Below, in pieces: positions 34,750 through 43,238 of a DNA stretch of 64,000 bases. The notes under the pieces are model-generated. The model saw only the letters and a list, made by a program, of their open reading frames with translations. It did no database searches and was not told the origin of the DNA. Source of the DNA: Conexibacter sp. CPCC 205762 (GTDB taxonomy: Bacteria > Actinomycetota > Thermoleophilia > Solirubrobacterales > Solirubrobacteraceae); assembly GCF_030646155.1 (NCBI RefSeq), contig NZ_JAUTDN010000023.1, positions 1 to 64,000 of the forward strand, written 5' to 3'. Position numbers and translations under genes: made by a program. How positions within the stretch are numbered: the first letter of the stretch is position 1; each line of letters opens with the position of its first letter.

Positions 34750-35804
34750 CCCGTCTCCTCGGGCTCTGCTGCGGGGCGGTAGTAGAGCGGCGCGCACCAG
34801 TGGTTGGCCGCGACCCAGTCGCTCGTCGGCAGGTCGACCGGATCGCCCAGCAGGCGATGGCAGGGCTGGTCGTAGACCTTCCCGGTCGAGCGCTCGAGGC
34901 GGTCGAAGACGACGTACTTGTAGTAGCCGGACTCCATCCCGTCGGGCAGTCGCAGCCGGCCGGGGTGGAGCGGGTCCAGCAGCTCGCGGGCGACGCGGCG
35001 CTTCCAGGCGACGATCTGCTCCATCCGCTCGGTCTGGACGACGCCGAGCGCGGCGGTGAACTCGCTGAGGCGGAAGTTCAGCCCTGCGACGACGTGGTCG
35101 GGCTTGCCGTAGTTGCGGAAGGCGCGCGCGAACGCGCGCAGGTCGGCGTCGCGCGTGACGAGCATGCCGCCCTCCCCGGTCGAGACCGTCTTGGTGGCGT
35201 AGAACGACCACGCGCCGGCGTCGCCGAAGCTGCCGGCGCGGCGGCCGCCGAAGGTCGCGCCGTGGGCGTGCGCGCAGTCCTCCAGCAGGAAGATGCCGTG
35301 CGCGCGGCAGTAGCCGGCGATCTGCTCGACCTCGAAGGCGATGTGACCGCCGATGTGGACGAGCACGGCGGCGCGCGGTCTGGTCGCGGCGGCCTTGCGC
35401 TCGAAGTCGGCGAACGACATGCAGAGGTCGTCGCGGTTGCAGTCGACGAAGACGACCTCGCCGCCGGAGGCGCGGATCGCGGCCGGCGTCGCCATGAACG
35501 TGTTCGAGGGGCAGAGCACGCGCTCGCCGCGGACCCCGGCGTAGGCGAGCGCGGCCAGCGCCGCGCCGCTCCAGCTCGCGAAGGCGACCGCCGGCAGGCC
35601 GTTCGACGCCGCCCAGGCGGCCTCGAACCGCTCGGTCATCGAGCCCTCGGTCCACTGCTGCGAGTCGATCACCTCGTCCCACAACGCGTGCAGCCGCTCG
35701 CGGTCGCGATGGTCGAAGCCGATCGCGAAACGAGCGTGGTCGCCGACGGGGGCCTCGTCCTCCACGCGCCGAACGTACCAAGCGTCTGCTTTCCGGTCTC
35801 CCAT
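34746..35804 (-). CDS. DegT/DnrJ/EryC1-type sugar aminotransferase
   Basis: These PLP enzymes aminate keto sugars bound to nucleotides. The product (352 residues from the ATG at 35804) has CPSNTFMATPAAIRASGGE, LLEDCAHAHGATFGGRRAG (Asp for the PLP nitrogen) and the Schiff-base Lys in SFYATKTVSTGEGGM. The start is uncertain: an ATG at 35852 and a GTG further in are alternatives, none with a clear Shine-Dalgarno site. It overlaps the epimerase gene, suggesting one pathway to an amino sugar. Confidence 0.88.
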   Translation of the reverse strand: MGDRKADAWYVRRVEDEAPVGDHARFAIGFDHRDRERLHALWDEVIDSQQWTEGSMTERFEAAWAASNGLPAVAFASWSGAALAALAYAGVRGERVLCPSNTFMATPAAIRASGGEVVFVDCNRDDLCMSFADFERKAAATRPRAAVLVHIGGHIAFEVEQIAGYCRAHGIFLLEDCAHAHGATFGGRRAGSFGDAGAWSFYATKTVSTGEGGMLVTRDADLRAFARAFRNYGKPDHVVAGLNFRLSEFTAALGVVQTERMEQIVAWKRRVARELLDPLHPGRLRLPDGMESGYYKYVVFDRLERSTGKVYDQPCHRLLGDPVDLPTSDWVAANHWCAPLYYRPAAEPEETG

Positions 35805-35893
35805 GCTTGGCGCGTCGCCGTCATCCAACTGCTCCAACGGCGGCGCGCCCATCGGAGCTGGCGCGTCTGCGCGCTACTGCAGAGCGGCGCCGG

Positions 35894-36382
35894 TCACCGC
35901 GCGCCGCGGCGGAAGGCGACCTCGACGCGGCGGCTGGCGAAGCGCCAGCCGTCGTGAGTGCGGCGGAAGCGGTCGTGGCATTCGCCGACGTACTTCGGCA
36001 GGTCGGCGGGGAGCGGCGGGGCGGGGTCGCCGTCGCGGCGGTCGCGGCGGTAGTTGACCATGTAGCTGAGCGCGCGGGCGGTGTCCGGGCCGTCGGCTCC
36101 GACGTCGACGGCGACGTTGGTGAAGACGTGGCGGGAGAGGCGTCGCGCGAGCTGCTCGCGTCTGGTGAACCAGGTGCGGATCTGCTCGCGCCCCTCCAGC
36201 AGCAGCTCGGTGCCCTCCCAGCGCCCGTCCGGGGTGAAGAGGTCGGCGATCTCGCTCGCGCGGCCGAAGTCGACGAGCTGGGCGTAGACGACGATCAGCC
36301 GCTCGCAGGCGCGCTCGTCCAACAGCCGCCCCAGCTCGTCGCCGCGCTCGTCCGCAGGCGGCAGCGGTCGCGGCGCCGTCAT
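35894..36382 (-). CDS. SnoaL-like (NTF2-fold) protein
   Basis: The 162-residue product has the cone-shaped NTF2 fold pattern of the SnoaL_4 group: RLIVVYAQLVDFGRASEIAD, LFTPDGRWEG and the late RTHDGWRFASRRVEVAF. Members include polyketide cyclases, dehydratases and ring-hydroxylating dioxygenase beta-like proteins, so no activity is assigned. Its ATG overlaps the stop of the histidine phosphatase gene upstream. Confidence 0.78.
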   Translation of the reverse strand: MTAPRPLPPADERGDELGRLLDERACERLIVVYAQLVDFGRASEIADLFTPDGRWEGTELLLEGREQIRTWFTRREQLARRLSRHVFTNVAVDVGADGPDTARALSYMVNYRRDRRDGDPAPPLPADLPKYVGECHDRFRRTHDGWRFASRRVEVAFRRGAR

Positions 36383-37059
36383 CCCGCGCGTCCCGCGGCG
36401 AGGTGGGGGACGCCGGCGAGGTGGGCCACGTCGTTGAAGCCGCGCAGCGCCCAGCGCCCGCTGGCGAGTCGCAGCAGGCGCGTGATCGAGCCGTTCTCGG
36501 CGTAGAGGAAGGCGAACGGCTCGCTGCCGGTCGCCTGCCGGCAGGCCTCGGCGATCACGCCGCCGTGGACGACGGCGACCGCGGCCGCGTCCGGCCCGGT
36601 CTCGCGCGCGACGTGCTCGAGGCCGTCGCGCACGCGCGCACGGAAGCGGTCGTCCGGCTCGGCGTGCGGGATCACGTCCCAGCGCTGGGCCGCGAACAGC
36701 TCGCGGACCAGCGCGTCGCGCGCGGCCAGCCGGTCCGCGAACGCCCCCTCCCAGCTGCCGAGGTGGACCTCGCGCAGCTGCGGGACGACCGTCGGCGCGA
36801 CGGCCAGCCGCGCCGCCAGCGGCGCCGCCGTCTCCGCCGTCCGCCGCATCGGCGTGACGAACAGGCGCGCGGGGGACTCGGCCGCCAGCCGCGCGCAGAC
36901 GGCCTCCGCCTGCGCGCGGCCGTCGAGCGTCAGCGACGGGTCGGCGTGGCCGTCGAGCGGCGCTCCGGCCTCCGCGGCGGCGGCGGAGCCGTGCCGCACG
37001 AGCAGGACCTCGACGGCCCCGGCAGGGCGCGCGAACGGGCGTTGGAAGTCACGTGCCAT
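36379..37059 (-). CDS. Histidine phosphatase family protein
   Basis: The 226-residue product has the catalytic RHG motif (VEVLLVRHGSAAAAE, residues ~17-31), DPSLTLDGRAQAEA, RRTAETAAPLA, the acid-loop Glu in REVHLGSWEG and the second His in VAVVHGGVIAEA. It is a complete phosphoglycerate-mutase-like phosphatase. The substrate is unknown. It is co-transcribed with the SnoaL-like gene and divergent from the ABC importer operon. Confidence 0.9.
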   Translation of the reverse strand: MARDFQRPFARPAGAVEVLLVRHGSAAAAEAGAPLDGHADPSLTLDGRAQAEAVCARLAAESPARLFVTPMRRTAETAAPLAARLAVAPTVVPQLREVHLGSWEGAFADRLAARDALVRELFAAQRWDVIPHAEPDDRFRARVRDGLEHVARETGPDAAAVAVVHGGVIAEACRQATGSEPFAFLYAENGSITRLLRLASGRWALRGFNDVAHLAGVPHLAAGRAG

Positions 37060-37104
37060 CGTGCGACGACTCTACGGCCGCGGCCCCGCCGGCCCGATTA
37101 GCGG

Positions 37105-37112
37105 TAGCGCTA
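37105..37112. promoter_or_regulatory. Palindrome TAGCGCTA, possible LacI/GntR-type operator
   Basis: A perfect 8-bp palindrome centred on GCGC lies 100 bases before the ABC permease start, within imperfectly symmetrical AGCGGTAGCGCTAGTAGCT. LacI-family operators for sugar importers usually have such a central CG. No LacI or GntR gene is in the window, so this is tentative. Confidence 0.35.
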
Positions 37113-37213
37113 GTAGCTGCGGACAGGCCCCGTGGAGAAGATGGTGCGGACCTTGAGAGGAGAGGGAGCGTGATGGGATCGCACGCAGGTGCGCCGCACG
37201 GGAGGGATGACGC

Positions 37214-38284
37214 ATGTCCGAGCATCTGACGGCCTCGGCCCAGTCCGCCGCCGTCGACGGTTCGGTGCAGACGGGCGGGACGGGCGGGCAGCCCGACCCG
37301 GCCCCTGCCGGCCGCGCCACCGCCGCGAGCTCGCCCGTGCGCGATGCGGCGGCCGCGTTCGCGGCCCGCTACGGCCTGCTCGTCGCCTTCCTGGCGACCG
37401 TCGTCGTCTTCAGCGCGGTGCGCTCGTCGACCTTCCCCACCTGGCGCAACGCGGAGTCGATCCTGACGCTCGCGGCGCCGTCGCTGATCATCGCCGTCGG
37501 CCTGACGGTCGTGCTCGTGATGCAGGACTTCGACCTCTCCTTCGGCGGCATGATCGGCCTCGCCGGCGGCGCCGCGACCGCCTTCATGGTCAACCACGGC
37601 TGGGCCTGGCAGCTCGCGGTCGTCGTCGTGATCGGGCTCGGCGTCCTCGTCGGCGTGCTGAACGGCTTCATGGTCGCCTACCTCGGCGGCAACTCGTTCA
37701 TCATCACGCTCGCGATGGGGACGGTGCTCGCCGGCGTCGAGTTCGGCCTCACCGACCAGGCGACCGTCTACGACGGCATCCCCGCCGGCTACGTCCAGAT
37801 CGCCAGCGGCGAGCTGCTCGGGCTCAGCAACCAGATCTGGATCGCGGCCGTGCTGGCGATCGTCGTCTGGGTGCTGCTGGAGCGCAGCGAGATCGGCCGC
37901 TTCATGTACGCGATCGGCGGCAACCCGGAGGCCGCGCGGCTCTCCGGCGTGCGCGTGCTGCGGCTGCGGCTGCTCGGCTTCGTCGTCGTCGGCGTCGCTG
38001 CGGCCGTCGTCGGGATCCTGCTGACGTCGCAGAGCGCCTCCTACGCGCCCAACGGCGGCACCGCCTACCTGCTGCCGGCCTTCGCCGCCGTCTTCCTCGG
38101 CGCCGCCGTCTTCCGGCCCGGCGAGTTCAACGTGCTCGGGACGATCGTCGGCGTGCTGTTCCTCGGCGTGATCCAGACCGGCCTGACGATGCTCGACCTC
38201 GAGACCTGGGTGATCAACCTCGTGCAGGGCGGCATCCTCATCACCGCGGTGCTCGTCAGCCGCATGGGGATGGCGCGACGATGA
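37214..38284 (+). CDS. ABC transporter permease, ribose/sugar (RbsC) type
   Basis: The 356-residue product has a ~45-residue polar N terminus and then about eight to ten hydrophobic helices with the BPD_transp_2 pattern (VLVMQDFDLSFGGMIGLAGG; GNSFIITLAMGTVLAG; GGNPEAARLSGVRVLRLR). It forms the membrane channel for the ATPase at 38281 and the lipoprotein at 39814. GGGAGGGATG precedes the ATG. It heads an apparent nine-gene operon reaching 46342. Confidence 0.92.
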   Translation: MSEHLTASAQSAAVDGSVQTGGTGGQPDPAPAGRATAASSPVRDAAAAFAARYGLLVAFLATVVVFSAVRSSTFPTWRNAESILTLAAPSLIIAVGLTVVLVMQDFDLSFGGMIGLAGGAATAFMVNHGWAWQLAVVVVIGLGVLVGVLNGFMVAYLGGNSFIITLAMGTVLAGVEFGLTDQATVYDGIPAGYVQIASGELLGLSNQIWIAAVLAIVVWVLLERSEIGRFMYAIGGNPEAARLSGVRVLRLRLLGFVVVGVAAAVVGILLTSQSASYAPNGGTAYLLPAFAAVFLGAAVFRPGEFNVLGTIVGVLFLGVIQTGLTMLDLETWVINLVQGGILITAVLVSRMGMARR

Positions 38285-39786
38285 GAGCGCTGGAGCGCGT
38301 CGAGGCGCGCGGGATCGTCAAGACCTACCCGGGCGTCGTCGCGCTCGACGGCGCGAACGTGGCCGTCGAGGGCGGCTCGATCCTCGGTCTGCTGGGCAAG
38401 AACGGCGCCGGCAAGAGCACGCTGATCAAGCTGCTCGCGGGCGTGATCGCGCCCGACGCCGGCGAGCTGCTGCTCGACGGCGCGCCGATCGAGCTGCACG
38501 ACCCGCACGCCGCGACCGCGCACGGCTTCGCCTTCGTCCATCAGGAGCTGGCCGACGTGCCGAACCTGACCGTCGCCGAGAACGTCGGCCTCGGCCTCGG
38601 CTACCCGACCCGCGGCGGGCTGGTGCGGCGCCGCGCGCTGCGCGCGCAGGCCGCCGCGGTGCTGGCGCGGCTGGAGGCCGAGATCGACCCGGAGACGCCG
38701 CTGGCGCGGCTCAGCATCGCGCAGCGGCGGCTGGTGATGATCGCGCACGGGCTCGCCGCCGACGCGCGCCTGTTCGTGCTCGACGAGCCGACCGCGTCGC
38801 TGACCGACGACGAGATCGCCCACCTCCACAGAGTCCTGCGCACGCTGCGCGCCGACGGCGTGGCGATCGTCTACGTCAGCCACCGGCTCGACGAGGTCTT
38901 CGCCGTCACCGACCGCGTCACCGTGATGCGCGACGGCAGAGACGTCTTCCACGGCGCGACCGCCGACGTCGACAAGCCGCGCCTGATCGAGCAGATCACC
39001 GGCACCCGCGGAGCGGTCGAGGCGCGCCCGCGGCGCGTCGCGCCGGCCGGCGGCGAGGAGCTGCTGCGGGTCGAGCGGCTGACGCTGCCCGGGATCGTCG
39101 AGGGCGCCGACCTGCGGCTGCACGCCGGCGAGGTGCTCGGCATCGCCGGCCTCGTCGGCGCCGGCCGCAGCGAGCTGGTGCGGCTGATCTGCGGCGCCGA
39201 CCGCGCCGCGTCGGGCCGCATCGTCGTGCGCGGCAGCGAGCGGCGCATCCGCTCCCCGCGCGACGGGATGGAGGCCGGGATCGTGCTGCTGCCCGAGGAC
39301 CGCAAGACGCAGGGCGCGGTGCTCGGCTTCTCGGTCCGCAAGAACATCACGCTGCCCGCGATGGAGCGGTTCCGGCTCGCGAAGCCGCTGCCGCTGCCCA
39401 GCCAGCGGCGCGAGCGGGCGGCGGCCGGCGACCTCGTGACGCGCCTGCGGATCAAGGTCGCCGACGTCGAGCAGCCGGCGCTGCACCTGTCCGGCGGCAA
39501 CCAGCAGAAGGTCGTGCTGGCGAAGTGGCTCGACTCCGATGCCGACGTCTTCGTCTTCGACGAGCCCACGCACGGCATCGACGTCGAGGGCAAGGAGGAG
39601 GTCTACGACCTCATGGCCGAGTTGGCCGACCAGGGACGGGGAGTGATCTTCATCTCGTCCGAGTTCACCGAGCTGGTGAGCAGCTGCAACCGCGTCGTCG
39701 TGATGCGGGACGGACGGCTGGTGGAGGAGTTCGAAGGAGAGGCGATCAGCGACGCCGCGCTCGTGGCGTCCTGTTACAGCCACTAA
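38281..39786 (+). CDS. Sugar-type ABC transporter ATPase with two nucleotide-binding domains (RbsA/MglA type)
   Basis: The 501-residue product has two ABC modules. Module 1 has Walker A GKNGAGKSTL, a degenerate signature LSIAQRR and Walker B LFVLDEPTAS. Module 2 has a modified P-loop GLVGAGRSELVR, signature LSGGNQQKVVLAKWL and FVFDEPTHGIDVEG. This degenerate/complete pairing is normal for the CUT2 family. The ATG overlaps the permease stop (ATGA). Confidence 0.95.
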   Translation: MRALERVEARGIVKTYPGVVALDGANVAVEGGSILGLLGKNGAGKSTLIKLLAGVIAPDAGELLLDGAPIELHDPHAATAHGFAFVHQELADVPNLTVAENVGLGLGYPTRGGLVRRRALRAQAAAVLARLEAEIDPETPLARLSIAQRRLVMIAHGLAADARLFVLDEPTASLTDDEIAHLHRVLRTLRADGVAIVYVSHRLDEVFAVTDRVTVMRDGRDVFHGATADVDKPRLIEQITGTRGAVEARPRRVAPAGGEELLRVERLTLPGIVEGADLRLHAGEVLGIAGLVGAGRSELVRLICGADRAASGRIVVRGSERRIRSPRDGMEAGIVLLPEDRKTQGAVLGFSVRKNITLPAMERFRLAKPLPLPSQRRERAAAGDLVTRLRIKVADVEQPALHLSGGNQQKVVLAKWLDSDADVFVFDEPTHGIDVEGKEEVYDLMAELADQGRGVIFISSEFTELVSSCNRVVVMRDGRLVEEFEGEAISDAALVASCYSH

Positions 39787-39813
39787 GTCGCTCAGGCGAC
39801 GGAGGAGAGGACG

Positions 39814-41016
39814 ATGAGAGGACTCGCGCATTGGCGCCGCGGGCTGCTGCTCGCGGTGGCGGCGCTCTGCGCCGTGACGCTGCTGGCGGCATGCGGCAGC
39901 AGCAGCGACGACGGTGACGGTGGAGGGTCGGGCGGCAGCTCGACGCAGACGAAGGGCGAGGGCATCCGCGCCGGCTCCGGCAGCGCCGCCGACAGAGCGG
40001 CCGAGGCCGGCGCGCAGGCGGCGAGAGAGACCGGCGAGCCGGTCGAGCTGCCGCAGAAGACGATCGGCATCGTGAACTTCCTGAACGGCATCGAGTCCTC
40101 CGACCGGCTCGTCTCGACCAACGAGCTGGCGGCCAGAATGCTCGGCTGGAGAACGCTCACCTGCGACGGCAGAGGCACGCCGACGCAGTTCGTCGCGTGC
40201 GGCAACCAGATGCTCGACCGCGGCGTCGACGGGATCGTGATGATCGCGATCGAGCCCGGCCAGGTGCAGCAGGTGCTGACGAAGGCGAGAGCGGCCGGCG
40301 TGCCGGTGATCCAGACCGGCGGCGGCGCCGTCCCGGACGGCTACGACGGCAACTACGGCCCGGACGAGTACAAGGCCGGCGAGGTGCTGACCGAGGCGCT
40401 GCTGCCGAGACTGGACGCGCTGCCCGGCGACGAGGTCCCGATCGCCGTGCACGACTTCCCGGCCGGCTGGGCGAGAACCCGCACCGACGCGCTGCGCGAC
40501 GCGCTCAGATCGCAGAGCAAGGTGAAGATCACCGCCGACACCGTCACCGACGGCGCCAACCTCGTGCCGTTCACGCGCAAGACGGTCGCGGACCAGATCA
40601 CGCAGAACCCCGACCTGAAGACCTTCTGGGTCTCGTTCGACACCGCCGGCCAGGTCACCGGCCAGGTCGTCACGTCGAGATACAAGGGCAGAGCGTTCCC
40701 CGACCGTCCGCTGGTCGTCACCTTCCACGCCGACCTCGGCACGATCGAGCTGATGCGCAAGGGCGACATCGACATGACCTCGGAGGTCAACTACGACGCC
40801 GGCGTCTGGATCGGCGCCGACAACCTCGCCGAGTTCTTCGCCCGCAGAACGCCGATGATGCAGGAGAACCAGCCGACCTACCCGGTGATCGGCGACCCCT
40901 TCACGTACAGAGTCGTGACGAAGGACGAGCTGCCGCCGAGAGGCGAGTACGTCGCGCCGGCCTGGGACATCCCGGCCTACTTCGAAGCGAAGTGGAGAGC
41001 GGAGTTCGGGCTCTAG
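39814..41016 (+). CDS. ABC transporter substrate-binding lipoprotein (CUT2/periplasmic-binding type 1)
   Basis: The 400-residue product has a lipoprotein signal with lipobox LLAAC at about residue 28, then a Gly/Ser/Asp linker. The ligand-binding fold follows (TIGIVNFLNGIESSDR; ARAAGVPVIQTGGGAV; TDGANLVPFTRK). GGAGGAGAGG precedes the ATG. It sits 27 bases after the ATPase. Given the CoA-catabolic genes downstream, the ligand may not be a sugar. Arg codon AGA is strikingly frequent in this gene. Confidence 0.92.
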   Translation: MRGLAHWRRGLLLAVAALCAVTLLAACGSSSDDGDGGGSGGSSTQTKGEGIRAGSGSAADRAAEAGAQAARETGEPVELPQKTIGIVNFLNGIESSDRLVSTNELAARMLGWRTLTCDGRGTPTQFVACGNQMLDRGVDGIVMIAIEPGQVQQVLTKARAAGVPVIQTGGGAVPDGYDGNYGPDEYKAGEVLTEALLPRLDALPGDEVPIAVHDFPAGWARTRTDALRDALRSQSKVKITADTVTDGANLVPFTRKTVADQITQNPDLKTFWVSFDTAGQVTGQVVTSRYKGRAFPDRPLVVTFHADLGTIELMRKGDIDMTSEVNYDAGVWIGADNLAEFFARRTPMMQENQPTYPVIGDPFTYRVVTKDELPPRGEYVAPAWDIPAYFEAKWRAEFGL

Positions 41017-41034
41017 CCCGTCACTGGTGATCCG

Positions 41035-42084
41035 GTGCTCGCGCTCGTCTACAGCGGAGCGGGGGCGCTCGCCGTCGAGACGACGGCGGCGCCCCTCCCG
41101 GATCCCGGCGAGGTGCGCGTGCGCGTCCACTCGTGCGGGATCTGCATGTCCGACGTCTACGGCGTCGCCGGCGTCAACGAGCGGCGCGACGCGGTCCTCG
41201 GCGCCGGCGAGACGCTCGTGATGGGCCACGAGGTCGTCGGCGTCGTCGACGACCTCGGCGCCGGCGTCGCGGGGGTCGCGCGCGGCGCGCTCGTCGCGGT
41301 CGACCCGATCTGCGGCTGCGGGCGCTGCGCCCGCTGCGCCGCCGGCGAGGAGAACGCCTGTGCGCGGCGGACGATCCGCGGCTGCGTGCCGGCCGCTCCC
41401 GGCGGCTACGCCGAGGCGCTCGCCGTGCCGGCGCGCAAGCTGCATCCGCTGCCGCCCGGCACCGCGCCGGAGCTGGGGGCGCTCGCCGAGCCGCTCGCGG
41501 TCGGCGCCCACGGCGTCGCGCTCGCCGACCCGCCGGCCGGCGGAGCGGCGCTGGTGATCGGCGGCGGGATCGTCGGGATCGGCGCGGCGCTGGCCGCGCG
41601 CCGCCGGCTCGGCGCCGGCGCCGAGATCGTCGTCGCCGAGCCGCGCGCGCACCGGCGCGCGCTCTGCGAGCAGCTCGGCCTCGTCGCCGCGACGCCGCAG
41701 CAGGCGCTCGCGCACGAGCAGCGCTTCGAGCTCGTGCTCGACTGCGTCGCGCGCCCGGAGACCTTCGCGGGCGCGGTCCGCGCCGCCCGCCGCGGCGGCG
41801 AGATCGTGCTCGTCGGGATCTGGCAGGACGAGATCCCGCTGCCGGTCAGCGAGGTCGTCGCGCGCGAGAGCCGGATCCGCGGCTCGTTCGGCTACACGCA
41901 CGCCGACTTCGCCGGCGTCGTCGCCTGGCTCGGCGACGGCGGCGGCCGCGACGAGCTGCTGGCGCTCGTCGAGCACCGCGTCGGCTTCGACGGCCTGATC
42001 GCCGCCCTGCGCGGCCACGCCGACGGCTCGCTGACGGCCGTGCGGACGCTCTTCCACCCCGACCTCGACCTGGAGCGCACGTGA
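41035..42084 (+). CDS. Zinc-dependent alcohol dehydrogenase (MDR family)
   Basis: This enzyme oxidises an alcohol with NAD(P). The 349-residue product has catalytic zinc ligands in CGICMSDVYG and GHEVVGVVDD, the four-Cys structural zinc loop CGCGRCARCAAGEENAC (~residues 83-99) and a GGGIVGIGAALAA Rossmann loop. GTG start at 41035, eighteen bases after the lipoprotein gene; the acyl-CoA dehydrogenase gene overlaps its stop. It would make the aldehyde or ketone that the SDRs and acyl-CoA ligase then use. Confidence 0.9.
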   Translation: MLALVYSGAGALAVETTAAPLPDPGEVRVRVHSCGICMSDVYGVAGVNERRDAVLGAGETLVMGHEVVGVVDDLGAGVAGVARGALVAVDPICGCGRCARCAAGEENACARRTIRGCVPAAPGGYAEALAVPARKLHPLPPGTAPELGALAEPLAVGAHGVALADPPAGGAALVIGGGIVGIGAALAARRRLGAGAEIVVAEPRAHRRALCEQLGLVAATPQQALAHEQRFELVLDCVARPETFAGAVRAARRGGEIVLVGIWQDEIPLPVSEVVARESRIRGSFGYTHADFAGVVAWLGDGGGRDELLALVEHRVGFDGLIAALRGHADGSLTAVRTLFHPDLDLERT

Positions 42085-43238
42085 ACTTCGACCTTCCCGA
42101 CGACGTCAGACAGCTCGTCGCCGTCGCGCGCGACTTCCGCGTGCAGGTGCTCGACCCGCTCGAGCCGGCCTTCCTCGCCGACGGCAACGTGCCGTGGCCG
42201 CTGCGGCCGAGACTGCAGCAGCAGGCGCGCGAGCGCGGCCTGTGGGCGATCGACGTGCCGCGCGAGCACGGCGGCCTCGGGTTCGGGCAGCTGGCCGTCT
42301 GCGCCGTCCACGAGGAGCTGAACAAGCACCCGATGATGTTCGAGGCCGGCGGCGCGCCCGAGCCGGTCCTCTACCACTGCGGCCCGCACCAGTGGGAGCG
42401 CTACTTCGCCGCGGTCGTCGCGGGCGAGCGGCGCAGCGCCTACGCCTTCACCGAGCCCGGCACCGGCTCCGACCTCGGCGCGATCGAGACGCGCGCGGTG
42501 CGCGACGGCGACGAGTGGGTGATCGACGGCAGCAAGCTGTTCATCGGCCTCGCCGAGCGGGTCGAGTTCCTGATCCTGTTCGCCGCGACCGACCCTGCCA
42601 GAGGCGCCCACGGCATCACCGTCTTCCTCGTCGACTCCGGCACGCCCGGCTACGAGGTCGTGCGCACGATCCCGACGATGGGCGACGCGTGGGAGCCGTG
42701 CGAGCTGCGCTTCGAGCAGTGCCGGATCCCCGACGCGCAGCGCCTGGGCCCGGTCGACGAGGGCTTCGCGACCGCCGACGAGCAGCTCAGCCACGGCCGC
42801 CTCAAGATCGCCTCCTACCAGCTCGGGATCGCGCAGCGCTGCCTCGACGAGGCGGTCGCGTGGGCGCGGCAGCGGACGACCTGGGGGCGGCCGATCGCCA
42901 GCCGCCAGGCGATCCAGTTCATGCTCGCCGACAGCGCCGTCGAGCTGGACGCGGCGCGGCTGCTGGTCTACCGCGCCGCCTGGCGCGCCGACCGCGGCGA
43001 GGACGTCCGCGTCGACGCCTTCAAGGCGAAGCTGTACGCGACCGAGATGGCGCAGCGCGTCAGCGACCGCTGCCTGCAGGTGCTCGGCGGGCGCGGCTAC
43101 GCGAGAGACTCGCCGCTGCAGAGCTTCTTCCGCCAGACGCGGCTGTGGCGGATCGGCCACGGCACCGCCGAGATCCACCGCTGGATGATCGCCCGCGACC
43201 TGCTCGGCGCGGCCGCCTCCGAAGGCGGCTCGCGATGA
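42081..43238 (+). CDS. Acyl-CoA dehydrogenase family protein, canonical catalytic Glu not found
   Basis: The 385-residue product has the FAD/substrate motifs AYAFTEPGTGSDLGAIETRA and the C-terminal helices of the family. At the MCAD catalytic site (YEGT) it reads GHGT, and at the isovaleryl-CoA dehydrogenase site (REAFG) it reads RTTWG, so the usual Glu base appears absent at both places. It may use another acid, accept an unusual substrate or do different flavin chemistry. GTG start overlapping the alcohol dehydrogenase stop. Its counterpart in the atu pathway is AtuD. Confidence 0.85.
   Translation: MNFDLPDDVRQLVAVARDFRVQVLDPLEPAFLADGNVPWPLRPRLQQQARERGLWAIDVPREHGGLGFGQLAVCAVHEELNKHPMMFEAGGAPEPVLYHCGPHQWERYFAAVVAGERRSAYAFTEPGTGSDLGAIETRAVRDGDEWVIDGSKLFIGLAERVEFLILFAATDPARGAHGITVFLVDSGTPGYEVVRTIPTMGDAWEPCELRFEQCRIPDAQRLGPVDEGFATADEQLSHGRLKIASYQLGIAQRCLDEAVAWARQRTTWGRPIASRQAIQFMLADSAVELDAARLLVYRAAWRADRGEDVRVDAFKAKLYATEMAQRVSDRCLQVLGGRGYARDSPLQSFFRQTRLWRIGHGTAEIHRWMIARDLLGAAASEGGSR

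Noticed and set aside
38065-42057. A 1330-codon open frame on the - strand opposite the ABC importer
   Set aside because: Composition is typical of an antisense GC-rich frame (Asp/Arg/Val/Gly-rich, no motifs), while the + strand carries clear ABC and dehydrogenase motifs.
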